Notes: a model not told the origin generated them from the sequence alone. A stretch of 9,805 nucleotides of DNA from JBJKRW01 sp046704445 (GCA_046704445.1 JBJKRW010000068.1:1-9805), one strand, 5' to 3'. Shown: positions 1 through 6,995, counted from the first letter of the stretch. Translations and numbers: made by a program.

Positions 1-529
1 GCAGGAGACATACCGTATCATTGGCGACGCTGACTTTTACGGATTTTCCCGTTTTTTTTAGTATTTCTTCGCGTACGGTTTGGCCAACCGCCTTGCCCAC
101 AAGAGTGCCGAACGTGTGTTCTTTAGTCCCGTGAGTAAGAATTCCGTCGAGTATTCCTTCCCGGAAAACCGGTTGCAGGGGATATGCGAAATTGACAGCT
201 ATCGCGGAAACGTCGGGCGTTAGATTTTCGAGCATAAACGAGAGGAAAATTTCAAGGCTTGAAAACAACGGAGTCTCTTTTTCGTCCTGTGACATCACAA
301 CGGGATTTGGTTCTGTATTTTTGACAAGAGCCGACTTGAATAAGGTTCCGCCGAAAACCATGACCTGAAACTTCTCATTTCTGTCGACAACAGGGGAAGA
401 AGGAATCGTATTTTTTAAAAAGGGGAGCATGGTTTTTTTGCCTTCGGAAGCATCGCAAATTGTATTAAAAAAATTATCCCTTATTTCTTCAAGGGAGGAT
501 TGATCGTACATGAAAATTGACGGAATCAT
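1..529 (-). CDS. Hexokinase-like sugar kinase (partial, C-terminus beyond left edge)
   Basis: This leftward gene continues past the left edge; the first 176 residues are visible. The pattern matches eukaryotic-type hexokinases of the actin-like ATPase fold, which phosphorylate hexoses with ATP in the cytoplasm. An MLPFLKNTIP segment (residues 34-43) precedes the phosphate-1 strand FQVMVFGGTLFKSALV (54-69). A FAYPL segment (114-118) resembles the family's FSFP. GTKEHTF (134-140) carries the Thr-Lys that contacts sugar in hexokinases, and VANDTVCLL (168-176) carries the catalytic Asp171. The usual Asp before Phe-Gly-Gly-Thr, which helps bind Mg-ATP, is Val58 here, so activity is uncertain. The ATG at 529 overlaps the pth stop as ATGA, so translation is probably coupled and the gene is in the pth transcript. 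An alternative start is Met7 at 511. The assignment rests on motif reading only. Confidence 0.6.
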   Translation of the reverse strand, partial: MIPSIFMYDQSSLEEIRDNFFNTICDASEGKKTMLPFLKNTIPSSPVVDRNEKFQVMVFGGTLFKSALVKNTEPNPVVMSQDEKETPLFSSLEIFLSFMLENLTPDVSAIAVNFAYPLQPVFREGILDGILTHGTKEHTFGTLVGKAVGQTVREEILKKTGKSVKVSVANDTVCLL

Positions 530-1119
530 ATGTGTACGGGAAACTTATTAATATGCGTCCGGTTGAAACGCCTGACGATTTCCGGAAATACGGAATTAAG
601 CCTCTTGAGTTCTTCCGGGGAAAAATCCTGAAGCACATATGCTTCCCCGGGCATCCAGCGGTCTTTGTCCGGGTCGGGATCGGCGTTTCGGAGAGACCTG
701 TTATCGACCCCTATCCTGATTCGGAGAAAATCTTTTGTTCCGACCGCGGATTCAATTGAAGAAATACCGTTGTGAAGCCTCGGACCATAACCCTGATGTA
801 TTCTGAATTTGCCAAGCGGAATATCCAAATCGTCGTGTACGACCACAAGCCGGCTTTCCGGAATCTTGAAGCGTTTAAGGATTTTGGCCGTTGCTTCGCC
901 GGATTTATTCATAAATGTCTGCGGTTTGGCAAAGATGAAATCCCGGTCTGATTCGGATATTGAGCAGATTTCGCTCAACAGGTATTTGTCTTCTTTAAAT
1001 ACAGGGATTGTGGGAGCATTACATAATCCGGCGACGTAATCGAGAAACATAAATCCGGCATTATGACGGTTATTTTTGTATTTGGTACCGGGATTGCCGA
1101 GGCCAATAACACAGAGCAT
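526..1119 (-). CDS. pth: Peptidyl-tRNA hydrolase
   Basis: This cytoplasmic enzyme cleaves the ester bond of peptidyl-tRNAs that drop off ribosomes, recycling tRNA; it is normally essential. The protein is 197 aa, the usual length. It begins MLCVIGLGNPG and has the YKNNRHNAGF motif with catalytic His19, KPQTFMNKSGE (65-75, substrate-binding Asn71), VVHDDLDIPLG (93-103, catalytic-site Asp96) and LHNGISSI (115-122, Asn117). The reading frame is open further upstream to a TTG at 1197. The ATG at 1119 is chosen because the family starts right at this strand and because a -10 box (1131-1126) lies between the two, which would exclude the upstream codons from the mRNA. The loop GYGPRLHNG differs from the common GGxGGHNG form. 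It is the first gene of an operon with the hexokinase-like gene, overlapping it by 4 nt. Confidence 0.95.
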   Translation of the reverse strand: MLCVIGLGNPGTKYKNNRHNAGFMFLDYVAGLCNAPTIPVFKEDKYLLSEICSISESDRDFIFAKPQTFMNKSGEATAKILKRFKIPESRLVVVHDDLDIPLGKFRIHQGYGPRLHNGISSIESAVGTKDFLRIRIGVDNRSLRNADPDPDKDRWMPGEAYVLQDFSPEELKRLNSVFPEIVRRFNRTHINKFPVHI

Positions 1120-1125
1120 ATGGAT

Positions 1126-1154
1126 AGTATAACGCAAGTAATTCCCCGAGTACA
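1126..1154 (-). promoter_or_regulatory. Promoter of pth operon, predicted leaderless
   Basis: A -10 hexamer TATACT reads leftward at 1131-1126. Transcription would start about 7 nt downstream, at 1119, which is the A of the pth ATG, so the mRNA would have no 5' leader. The -35 position at 17-bp spacing (TGTACT, 1154-1149) is weak. No Shine-Dalgarno sequence precedes the ATG. Confidence 0.55.
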
Positions 1155-1165
1155 GTCGTAATATC

Positions 1166-1194
1166 TTGATACTTTTTCCGGTTTTCCGTATACT
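1166..1194 (+). promoter_or_regulatory. Promoter of GalT-like gene, predicted leaderless
   Basis: TTGATA (1166-1171) and TATACT (1189-1194) are separated by 17 bp, a near-consensus sigma-70-type promoter. The predicted start point, 7 nt past the -10 box, is the A of the ATG at 1201, so the transcript is predicted to be leaderless. The promoter points away from the pth promoter in the same 81-bp intergenic stretch. Confidence 0.7.
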
Positions 1195-1200
1195 CAAATC

Positions 1201-2100
1201 ATGGCGAAATACGTTCCGGACATTTTATCGAGAAGATGGGTAATTATTTCTTCTCACCGCGTTGACCGTCCCGAAGACGATTTTAACAAAAAGGGGGATT
1301 CCAAAGGAAAGTCTTCCCATAAAAAAACCTGCGCTTTTTGTCCCGGAAACGAACAATCGACTCCGCTTGAAACATTCAGGATAGGAGGAGGTGAAAAAGA
1401 TACGCCGGGTTGGAAAGTGAGGGTTATTCCGAACAAATACCCGATTACCGACGTGCATGAAGTCATCATTCATTCTCCGGAGGAAGATAAGGATATTGAT
1501 TCGTTGCCTTTGCAACAGGTAGGATATCTCCTTCGGGCATACAAGGAGCGGTACAATTTTTTCAGGAAAAGGGGACAGGTTTTGATTTTCTGCAATCACG
1601 GAATACATTCGGGCGCATCGCTCGTGCATCCGCATTCGCAGCTTGTGGTGATTCCCAATCAGATAAATCTTGATACGCTTACCCGTGAACCTTTGAATAA
1701 TCTGGTGGTAAATAACACATATTTTAACGTATACTGTCCGGATTTTTCCCAATGGCCGTATGAGGTATGGATTGCGCCGAAAAAGGAAAACACGTATTAC
1801 GGTGACATTACGGATGATGAAATCAGCGATCTGGCCGGAATCATGCAAAAAACCCTCAAGGAACTTAAAAAAATTTCGGACAAAAAACACCTGAGCATTA
1901 ATTCTTTCGGATATAATTATTACATTTATCCGAAGGAGAACTGGTATCTCCGCATCATTCCCAGGCTTATCCACCGGGCGGGCTTTGAACTCGGAACGGG
2001 TCTGTCGGTTAATGTAATGGATCCTTACGAAGCCTCGTTGGAACTTCGGGGTTTGGACACCAAAATGACGCACGTGCTTGATAAACTGAAGAAATATTAA
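1201..2100 (+). CDS. galT: Galactose-1-phosphate uridylyltransferase family protein
   Basis: This is a cytoplasmic nucleotidyl transferase of the GalT branch of the HIT superfamily. Classical members move UMP between UDP-glucose and galactose-1-phosphate through a covalent UMP-histidine. The N-terminus DILSRRWVIISSHRVDRP (7-24) matches the family's nucleotide-binding entry segment. CAFCPGNE (44-51) supplies two likely metal-binding cysteines. The active-site segment FCNHGIHSGASLVHPHSQ (130-147) contains HPHSQ with probable nucleophile His145. The C-terminal half has WYLRIIPRL and GFELGTG, as in the second GalT lobe. At 299 aa it is shorter than the E. coli enzyme (about 348) and close to compact thermophile and archaeal types. 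The NHG-SGASL-HPHSQ form is shared with GalT-like enzymes of other specificity, such as ADP-glucose phosphorylases, so the exact substrate is open. It starts directly after its promoter. Confidence 0.85.
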   Translation: MAKYVPDILSRRWVIISSHRVDRPEDDFNKKGDSKGKSSHKKTCAFCPGNEQSTPLETFRIGGGEKDTPGWKVRVIPNKYPITDVHEVIIHSPEEDKDIDSLPLQQVGYLLRAYKERYNFFRKRGQVLIFCNHGIHSGASLVHPHSQLVVIPNQINLDTLTREPLNNLVVNNTYFNVYCPDFSQWPYEVWIAPKKENTYYGDITDDEISDLAGIMQKTLKELKKISDKKHLSINSFGYNYYIYPKENWYLRIIPRLIHRAGFELGTGLSVNVMDPYEASLELRGLDTKMTHVLDKLKKY

Positions 2101-2209
2101 GCTTTATTATCCGATCAGCGAATACTTTGGTTTTTTAAGATTCAGGATGAAATCGGATAACAAAACCATATCTTAACCTTAAGCTATTCAGGCTCAATAT
2201 CTCAGTGTT

Positions 2210-2959
2210 TTATTCGGCAACTTTCATAATCTGCCATTTGGTTTGTGTGGTGTTTCCCGACTGGTCGGTCAATATAATCCGGTATTCAATGGTGTGCTTG
2301 AGATTAAGTTCGGTGGTTGTCAGGTAATGAATTGACGAAAACGAAGAAGAAAGAGTATTTTTATAGACTTTCCCGGTAGTCGCATCGGTAAATTCTATGC
2401 GGGATTTTACGGGGATCATGGTGCTGAAACTGATGAAAAGATAAGCTCCTTTATTCGATATAACGGTTTTTTTTATGAGATCCTGCGCCTGAGACTGTTG
2501 AACGGATTCCCTCATATACAGAGAGTATCCTCCGAACAATCCGAGTGAAAAAAGCAGTGCGAATCCGAAGATAAGAACATTCTGAAGAGAGGGGAGAGGA
2601 ATGTTCCACGTTTTCAAGTAGTTTATTTTTGCACTCTCCGCTTCCTTGAATTTGACAAGATCGTCGGAAAAACAAAATACCCCTTTGCATTTTTCGCAGC
2701 GGAGCAGGGTAATATTTTGAGGAACGGTATTCTCGTCTCTGATTATCTTAAGTGGTTCGTCGTCCTTGGGACAATGTTTCTCCTCGCCGGAAATTTCATC
2801 CGATTGTTTATCTGCGGAAAGCGATACGGCGGAATCAAAACTTATCCGGTTAATGCCGTTTTCCTCAAAAAAACTTCCGCCACAGCGTGTACAGTGCAAG
2901 ACAGTCTGGTTGTTTACGGATTTTTCCGTCATCTGAGCTTTACAGTTAGGACACTGCAT
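2210..2959 (-). CDS. Zinc-ribbon membrane protein of unknown function
   Basis: I do not recognise a named family beyond the TFIIB-type zinc ribbon. The 249-aa protein begins with a complete ribbon: CPNC (3-6) and CTRCGG (23-28). A second, degenerate ribbon follows: CPKD (63-66), where the second Cys is replaced by Asp, and CEKCKG (88-93). One membrane segment spans about 126-148 (NVLIFGFALLFSLGLFGGYS core). The remaining 100 residues look beta-rich with many Ser and Thr. With no signal peptide, the likely arrangement is ribbons inside and the C-terminal domain outside. The frame is open to a TTG at 2977, but the ATG at 2959 is preferred because it lies 6 nt after an extended -10 box and places CPNC at the start. 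It is convergent with the GalT-like gene, and no clear terminator separates them. Confidence 0.8.
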   Translation of the reverse strand: MQCPNCKAQMTEKSVNNQTVLHCTRCGGSFFEENGINRISFDSAVSLSADKQSDEISGEEKHCPKDDEPLKIIRDENTVPQNITLLRCEKCKGVFCFSDDLVKFKEAESAKINYLKTWNIPLPSLQNVLIFGFALLFSLGLFGGYSLYMRESVQQSQAQDLIKKTVISNKGAYLFISFSTMIPVKSRIEFTDATTGKVYKNTLSSSFSSIHYLTTTELNLKHTIEYRIILTDQSGNTTQTKWQIMKVAE

Positions 2960-2965
2960 ATCTAT

Positions 2966-2974
2966 ATTGTAGCA
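2966..2974 (-). promoter_or_regulatory. Extended -10 promoter of zinc-ribbon gene, predicted leaderless
   Basis: Reading leftward, TGC followed by TACAAT (2974-2966) forms an extended -10 element ending 6 nt before the ATG at 2959, predicting transcription from the start codon itself. No -35 box is visible; that position is occupied by a terminator hairpin. Confidence 0.55.
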
Positions 2975-2982
2975 CAACGCTC

Positions 2983-3012
2983 AAAAAGGCCAGACCTAAA
3001 AAGGTCTGGCCT
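2983..3012 (-). terminator. Rho-independent terminator, leftward
   Basis: An 11-bp perfect stem, AGGCCAGACCT (2987-2997) with AGGTCTGGCCT (3002-3012), closes a 4-nt loop. On the minus strand it is followed by a run of Ts (2987-2983), a classic intrinsic terminator. On the plus strand no T-run follows. No annotated leftward gene lies upstream, because the gene to the right runs rightward, so it may end a small RNA. Confidence 0.75.
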
Positions 3013-3072
3013 ATGTTTGGAGCGTGAGAATGCGATGGAGAATTGCCTTGCAAAAGGTGGAGAATTAAGCGT
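2983..3072 (-). ncRNA. Candidate small RNA, about 90 nt
   Basis: On the minus strand a perfect TATAAT (3084-3079) would start transcription at an A at 3072. About 90 nt later comes the strong intrinsic terminator. The stretch between has no convincing leftward coding frame and includes a small TTGC/GCAA hairpin. There is no good -35 box, and TATAAT can arise by chance in AT-rich DNA. I recognise no known RNA family here. Confidence 0.3.
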
Positions 3073-3079
3073 CTTGCAA
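3036..3079 (+). repeat. Imperfect direct repeat ahead of the operon at 3109
   Basis: TGGAGAATT occurs at 3036-3044 and 3058-3066, each followed by CTTGCAA (3047-3053 and 3073-3079). The two units differ by 4 nt in their inner spacing. The second CTTGCAA contains the -35 box of the 3109 promoter. This could be a duplicated regulator site or an old local duplication. Confidence 0.5.
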
Positions 3080-3102
3080 TTATATTTCAAGTGAGATACA
3101 TT
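3074..3102 (+). promoter_or_regulatory. Promoter of operon 3109-4610, predicted leaderless
   Basis: TTGCAA (3074-3079) and TACATT (3097-3102) lie 17 bp apart, each matching four of six consensus bases. The -10 box ends 6 nt before the ATG at 3109, the same spacing as at three other starts in this window. The -35 box overlaps a TATAAT on the opposite strand, so divergent polymerases could not bind both at once. Confidence 0.5.
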
Positions 3103-3108
3103 GTGTAT

Positions 3109-3537
3109 ATGGAGCCGAAATCCAATACAAATCCTTCGAAATCAGATACACCGGCACTTTCCGTTCAGCCTTCGTGGGGGACATACGGAAAAAATGCGGA
3201 GGAGTTCCGTAAATACATAGAACATGAAGTACTTATGATCATCCGCAAGCTGACGGAATCAGGCGAAACAGATCAGACCCGCATCCAGGAAATAGCCAAA
3301 ATGACGCTTGATATCATACGGCCGGGTATGACTGTCGACGAACTCTATCAGAACGCGGTCAAACTGGACGATAAGTTTTCGGAACTTGCGCCGGTTGTCA
3401 TAAAACTTATGCAGGAATACGAAGAAAAATACAACAGAAAAGCGGTTTTGGCCGTTTCAAAACTTGTCAGGGAAGGGAAATACGATGAAGCGCAAACCGT
3501 TGTCAAGAAAGTGTTGCAATTTAAAATGGAAAATTAG
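3109..3537 (+). CDS. Hypothetical helical protein
   Basis: Unrecognised 142-aa protein with no signal peptide or membrane segment. The first 25 or so residues are Ser/Thr/Pro/Asn-rich and probably disordered. The rest is charged and predicted helical: AEEFRKYIEHEVLMIIRKL near residue 30, then a long helical stretch to the C-terminus ending VREGKYDEAQTVVKKVLQFKMEN (quoted in parts; the last helix is amphipathic). The frame is open upstream to a TTG at 3043, but the ATG at 3109 is preferred: the upstream residues are basic and unlike the rest, and they would lie before the predicted transcription start. The next gene begins 2 nt after its stop, so the two are almost certainly co-transcribed and may act together. 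No function can be assigned. Confidence 0.75.
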   Translation: MEPKSNTNPSKSDTPALSVQPSWGTYGKNAEEFRKYIEHEVLMIIRKLTESGETDQTRIQEIAKMTLDIIRPGMTVDELYQNAVKLDDKFSELAPVVIKLMQEYEEKYNRKAVLAVSKLVREGKYDEAQTVVKKVLQFKMEN

Positions 3538-3539
3538 GT

Positions 3540-4610
3540 ATGGTAGGTCAACCTCCAGAAAATCCTGCTGCTGGGGTCCCACAGGCTTCTGCTCCGGAAT
3601 CCAGGCAGGAGCTTCTTAAAAACGCAATGAATGCTTTAAAACCTTATTTAGCGAAGGGCGAAGTAAATGCTTCTGCCCAAGATCCGGCAAAAAAAGGAGG
3701 CGCAGTATTGGAACAAAAAAAACCAGATGATTCCGCAGCTCAAACTGAACATGTCCAAGGAGAGGGCACTACACAATCCGAACCAGACAAGGATCCTCAA
3801 AAAGGAAAAGGAGCGGAAGGAACCGAAAATAATCCCGATCCGGAAGAAGAACGCAAAAAAGCCGAAGCAGAAGTAGAAAAACTTATACGTTTGGGTGAAT
3901 TGCAATTGCCTTTTGCCGACAGGGACAGATTGAGAATTCTTGCAGAAGGAGGGAATATCAATAATGCAATCCGCAGTCTGGCACAAGATATGGCGCAACA
4001 TCCTGAAATGTTTGCCGGTCATGATGCGTCAGGAAACCCCGTTGAACTTTCGGAGGAACAAAAAAACGCAAGGATTGCACTCGGATATGATCTGGAAGAA
4101 GCGGTAATTATTGAGGATATGTACAGTGCTCAGCTTAAAAAAAATCGCGCTACACAAATGGGAGAAAGCAGCAGTATTGCAGAAGCGGAAGAACGTATTT
4201 TAGAGGCAAACAGACGGAGAGAGGAGATAATCAATGAACGCAAACAAAAAAAACTGGAACATTATGAAAACGGCGTGCAGGCTGTCTTGGAGGCAATTGG
4301 AGTTACGAAAAGCGACGTTTTGGAATCCGAAGAAGGCAGGCCGTTAGCTACTTTGGATAGATATATCGGAAAAGCAATTCAAAATCCAGCACCGCGTGCC
4401 GCATTGGTGGCAAAAATGAGAGCAAGCGGGCGGTTTTCCGAAGAACAGATAAATCAGTTTGAGCAGATGGTGCCGGAAATTTTTAAAGCAAAGTCCATCA
4501 AGGAAAAGGTGAGGTTTGCGGCAAAAGTGGGTGGGGGAATAGGCGCTTTTTTTATTCTGCTAGCGTGGATGTCTTCAAAATCGGGTCAGGGACCTCAGGG
4601 TCACATGTAA
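3540..4610 (+). CDS. Hypothetical protein with C-terminal membrane anchor
   Basis: Unrecognised 356-aa protein. Residues 1-21 are Pro/Ala-rich. Residues 22-42 form a short helical motif (RQELLKNA, then KPYLAKGEV) also found near the N-terminus of the protein at 7164. Residues 43-105 are a highly charged, probably disordered Gln/Glu/Lys/Pro linker. About 106-325 is helical, with a coiled-coil-like, Glu/Arg/Lys-rich stretch near 208-245. A short hydrophobic segment, VGGGIGAFFILLAWM (330-344), follows basic residues (KSIKEKVR) and precedes a small polar tail. This suggests a tail-anchored protein with its bulk in the cytoplasm. The start is 2 nt after the preceding stop, with only a weak AGG nearby, so translation probably depends on coupling. 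It ends at a strong terminator. Confidence 0.8.
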   Translation: MVGQPPENPAAGVPQASAPESRQELLKNAMNALKPYLAKGEVNASAQDPAKKGGAVLEQKKPDDSAAQTEHVQGEGTTQSEPDKDPQKGKGAEGTENNPDPEEERKKAEAEVEKLIRLGELQLPFADRDRLRILAEGGNINNAIRSLAQDMAQHPEMFAGHDASGNPVELSEEQKNARIALGYDLEEAVIIEDMYSAQLKKNRATQMGESSSIAEAEERILEANRRREEIINERKQKKLEHYENGVQAVLEAIGVTKSDVLESEEGRPLATLDRYIGKAIQNPAPRAALVAKMRASGRFSEEQINQFEQMVPEIFKAKSIKEKVRFAAKVGGGIGAFFILLAWMSSKSGQGPQGHM

Positions 4611-4641
4611 AAAAACCGGGAGATTTTACTCCCGGCTTTTT
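4609..4641. terminator. Bidirectional Rho-independent terminator
   Basis: A 7-bp stem, CCGGGAG (4616-4622) with CTCCCGG (4629-4635), and a 6-nt loop are flanked by seven As on the left and CTTTTT on the right. It can therefore stop the rightward operon ending at 4610 and also the leftward gene ending at 4661. It sits between convergent genes. Confidence 0.9.
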
Positions 4642-4660
4642 ATAATAATAGAATGCTCAG

Positions 4661-6943
4661 TTATATTTGAGTAGGCGGTTCTTGTGCCTCCTCTTCAGCA
4701 GTTTCTTCTTCAACATCTGAAGCACTCGGTTCATCTACTAAGTTTGGCTGCGGTGCTGGTACATTGGCCTGTTTTCTTTGTTCTTCGTCTTGTTGTCTGG
4801 GAGGCAATCCTGCTTGAATCGCCGCAGCCTCCTCCAATACTTTGAGCCTTGCTTTTTTCTCTTCATTCAACCTTCTTGCGCCCACAATTCTTCTTACTTT
4901 CTTGAATCGAGAATTTTCGCTTAATCCGAGCTGATTGTCCATTTCGGCTCTCAGTCTCTTCGAATCAAGCAGATTTGCCTGGGCAGCTCTTTGCAGTTCT
5001 TCGTTTGAAAGCTGGCTGTAATCAACAGTACCGTCGACTTTATCAACAAACGCCAGTCTTTCGGCTTCGGCTCTTTCTCTTTCTACTTGAGCGGTAAGGT
5101 CTTCCACTTCTTTCCTTCTTCCAAGATTTATAAGGCGTTGATTTTCCAATTCTTGTGCCTGTGCTGTCGCCTCTGCTTCGGCCTGCAGTGCTGTTCTGGC
5201 GGCGGCTTCCTCTCTCAATTCTTGTGCGGAACGCTGTTGCAGAACGGCACCTTGTCTATCCGCCTCATCTACCTGATCGTGTATAAGCTCAAGGAATTCC
5301 TTCATGTTTTCATATTTTGCTTTTCCCGGCTCTTCATATCTGAAAAACGCATCAAGGCCTTTTAATCCCCATTCTGCAGCCTGGGATATCTTAAGACTAT
5401 TTGGGTCTTCTACGTCTTTGAAAGCACCCTTCACATTCAGTAAAGCGTCTTCTGTTTTCCACATCTCAAAAAATGCGTTTTTTACAACCTCTATCTGATC
5501 TTCGTTCATACCTTTTGCATTTTTTCTGAATGTTTTCTCAAGCACTTCCCATGTTTCATCCCACTTCATGTTTCTTGCCATATCTTCAATAACAAACCGG
5601 TTCTCACTCTCATTTTTCAGTTCAAGTGCATCGGCAAGATCTGACAGTCTGCTTGGTGTTAAATCCAAATGCTCGACTATGTTTGCCGCTTCATTGACGG
5701 AAACTCCCATATTGTGAACAATCATGTCAACAAATCCTTGACGGTTGGCTCTCATCAAAGTTTGATTCCTTATGCCGTTTTTTCTATCCAACCGGCCTTC
5801 AACAAACTTCGCAATTTTAAGAGCGTCGGTCTGAGGAGAGCGTTCATCGCTCGCAAGCCCCATCGTGCCCAACCGGTTAAATTGTTCCTGACCGTCCTGG
5901 TACCCTTCCACGCTATATGCATTAAGAATTCCTGCATATGCAGCCTCGTGCATAACGTTTAATTGGTGAATTAAATTTTGTGTTTCTACGGGATCTTCTG
6001 ATTTGTCGATTCGCATTTGCAGTTCCAGCATTGCGGTACGGTATTCGGCCGGAACAAATATATTAAGCATTGCGCGGCCCGATTCGAAATCCACGGCGAC
6101 AGAATGTTCCAGTGCCAATGTTTTTTCAGGTTTTCCTTGTTGATCGGGTTCAGGTTTAAATACTTCTTTGAATGCGGGCATTTCTCCCACAAGCTTTCTC
6201 AGTTTGCCTTCACTTATCCCGGTTATTTCCGCAGCAACTTTAAGGTCTACCGCTTTTCTTCCTTCGGGTGAACGGTCATACGGTCTGTAGGCAGATTCTA
6301 GAAATGCCTTCACCGCTTGTTCCTGACCTCCGACAACCAAGGCATTCAACAGGTCTTCGTTGGTGAAATCCGCAGAGTGTTCAGGCCTGAGTCCGGTTAA
6401 TACTTTAGTCTGTAAATAATCTAGAAAAACCGTTGCTCTGTGAGGATTGTCTCCGCTTATCTCAGCCAATTTGCTTACGACAAGACCCACCGCTTCCGCT
6501 TTATCCATTCTTTTGAATTTCTCGGGCAGTTTCAATTCAATCTTTTCTCCATCGCCGACTTTAAGTCTATCCGCGTGAATGCCGATTGCGTACAGATCTC
6601 CTTCGGTTACCACTCCTGTTCTGAACGCTTCCTGCAACATGGTTTCGATAACGGGTTTTGACATGACATAATCAACGAGATTGCTTTTTTCCTGGCCTTC
6701 CTTGTGTGAAGTGAATGCCAATCTGTCTTTGGCGTCATCTACCGTAAATTTTCCTCTTACTTTTACTTCACCTCCGCGTACTTTTATGACAGGGGAGTTG
6801 TTGAGTTTATCCATGGCAGAGTTGAATCGTCTTAGTGTACTGATTGGAACGTCTTTTAATGAATCCGGTATCGGCGTATTGGGTTTCGTTAAACGATCCA
6901 TTAATCCCTGAGGAATTGGTGGAGTACCTTCGTTAGCTGCCAT
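4661..6943 (-). CDS. Large hypothetical coiled-coil protein
   Basis: Unrecognised 760-aa protein with no signal peptide or membrane segment. The N-terminal 40 residues are Pro-rich. Residues 40-550 appear to be a compact, mostly helical region with short beta-like stretches such as VIKVRGGEVKVRGKF (near 53-67). About 555-630 is a strong coiled coil rich in Ala, Glu, Gln and Arg (for example QELREEAAARTALQAEAEA). A basic helical stretch follows (KKVRRIVGARRLNEEKKAR, about 675-695). The last 50 residues are a Pro/Glu-rich acidic tail. This layout suits a structural or scaffold protein, but no function can be given. The ATG at 6943 is the first in frame, with no Shine-Dalgarno site. The gene is convergent with the anchored-protein operon and divergent from the large gene at 7164, with which it shares a regulatory region. 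Confidence 0.8.
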   Translation of the reverse strand: MAANEGTPPIPQGLMDRLTKPNTPIPDSLKDVPISTLRRFNSAMDKLNNSPVIKVRGGEVKVRGKFTVDDAKDRLAFTSHKEGQEKSNLVDYVMSKPVIETMLQEAFRTGVVTEGDLYAIGIHADRLKVGDGEKIELKLPEKFKRMDKAEAVGLVVSKLAEISGDNPHRATVFLDYLQTKVLTGLRPEHSADFTNEDLLNALVVGGQEQAVKAFLESAYRPYDRSPEGRKAVDLKVAAEITGISEGKLRKLVGEMPAFKEVFKPEPDQQGKPEKTLALEHSVAVDFESGRAMLNIFVPAEYRTAMLELQMRIDKSEDPVETQNLIHQLNVMHEAAYAGILNAYSVEGYQDGQEQFNRLGTMGLASDERSPQTDALKIAKFVEGRLDRKNGIRNQTLMRANRQGFVDMIVHNMGVSVNEAANIVEHLDLTPSRLSDLADALELKNESENRFVIEDMARNMKWDETWEVLEKTFRKNAKGMNEDQIEVVKNAFFEMWKTEDALLNVKGAFKDVEDPNSLKISQAAEWGLKGLDAFFRYEEPGKAKYENMKEFLELIHDQVDEADRQGAVLQQRSAQELREEAAARTALQAEAEATAQAQELENQRLINLGRRKEVEDLTAQVERERAEAERLAFVDKVDGTVDYSQLSNEELQRAAQANLLDSKRLRAEMDNQLGLSENSRFKKVRRIVGARRLNEEKKARLKVLEEAAAIQAGLPPRQQDEEQRKQANVPAPQPNLVDEPSASDVEEETAEEEAQEPPTQI

Positions 6944-6967
6944 AGATTTATATATATACTAATAATG

Positions 6968-6990
6968 TATTAACTAGCATCTAGTTAATA
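6968..6990. promoter_or_regulatory. Perfect inverted repeat, candidate operator
   Basis: Arms TATTAACTAG (6968-6977) and CTAGTTAATA (6981-6990) are exact reverse complements separated by CAT. The site lies 25 bp upstream of the ATG at 6943 and overlaps the predicted transcription start (about 6989) of that gene. It fits a dimeric repressor site. If transcribed, it would form a 10-bp hairpin at the 5' end of the mRNA. Confidence 0.5.
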
Positions 6991-6995
6991 ATTCA

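Noticed and set aside
1225..2073. Long open frame antisense to the GalT-like gene
   Set aside because: It lies wholly inside a gene with clear GalT motifs, its translation resembles no protein, and no promoter supports it.
2107..2160. Inverted repeat TTATCCGAT / ATCGGATAA between convergent genes
   Set aside because: Only 9 bp with a 36-nt loop and no T-run directly after either arm; too weak to call a terminator, though it sits where one would be expected.
2172..2183. Small palindrome CTTAA-CC-TTAAG
   Set aside because: Short and AT-rich, and could arise by chance; no promoter nearby.
3043..3108. Upstream TTG start for the helical protein
   Set aside because: The extra residues are basic and hydrophobic, unlike the rest, and would precede the predicted transcription start.
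3475..3530. Possible third copy of the shared motif in the small helical protein (KLVREGKYDEA)
   Set aside because: Only a loose resemblance to KxYLxKGxV, without the RxxLL part.
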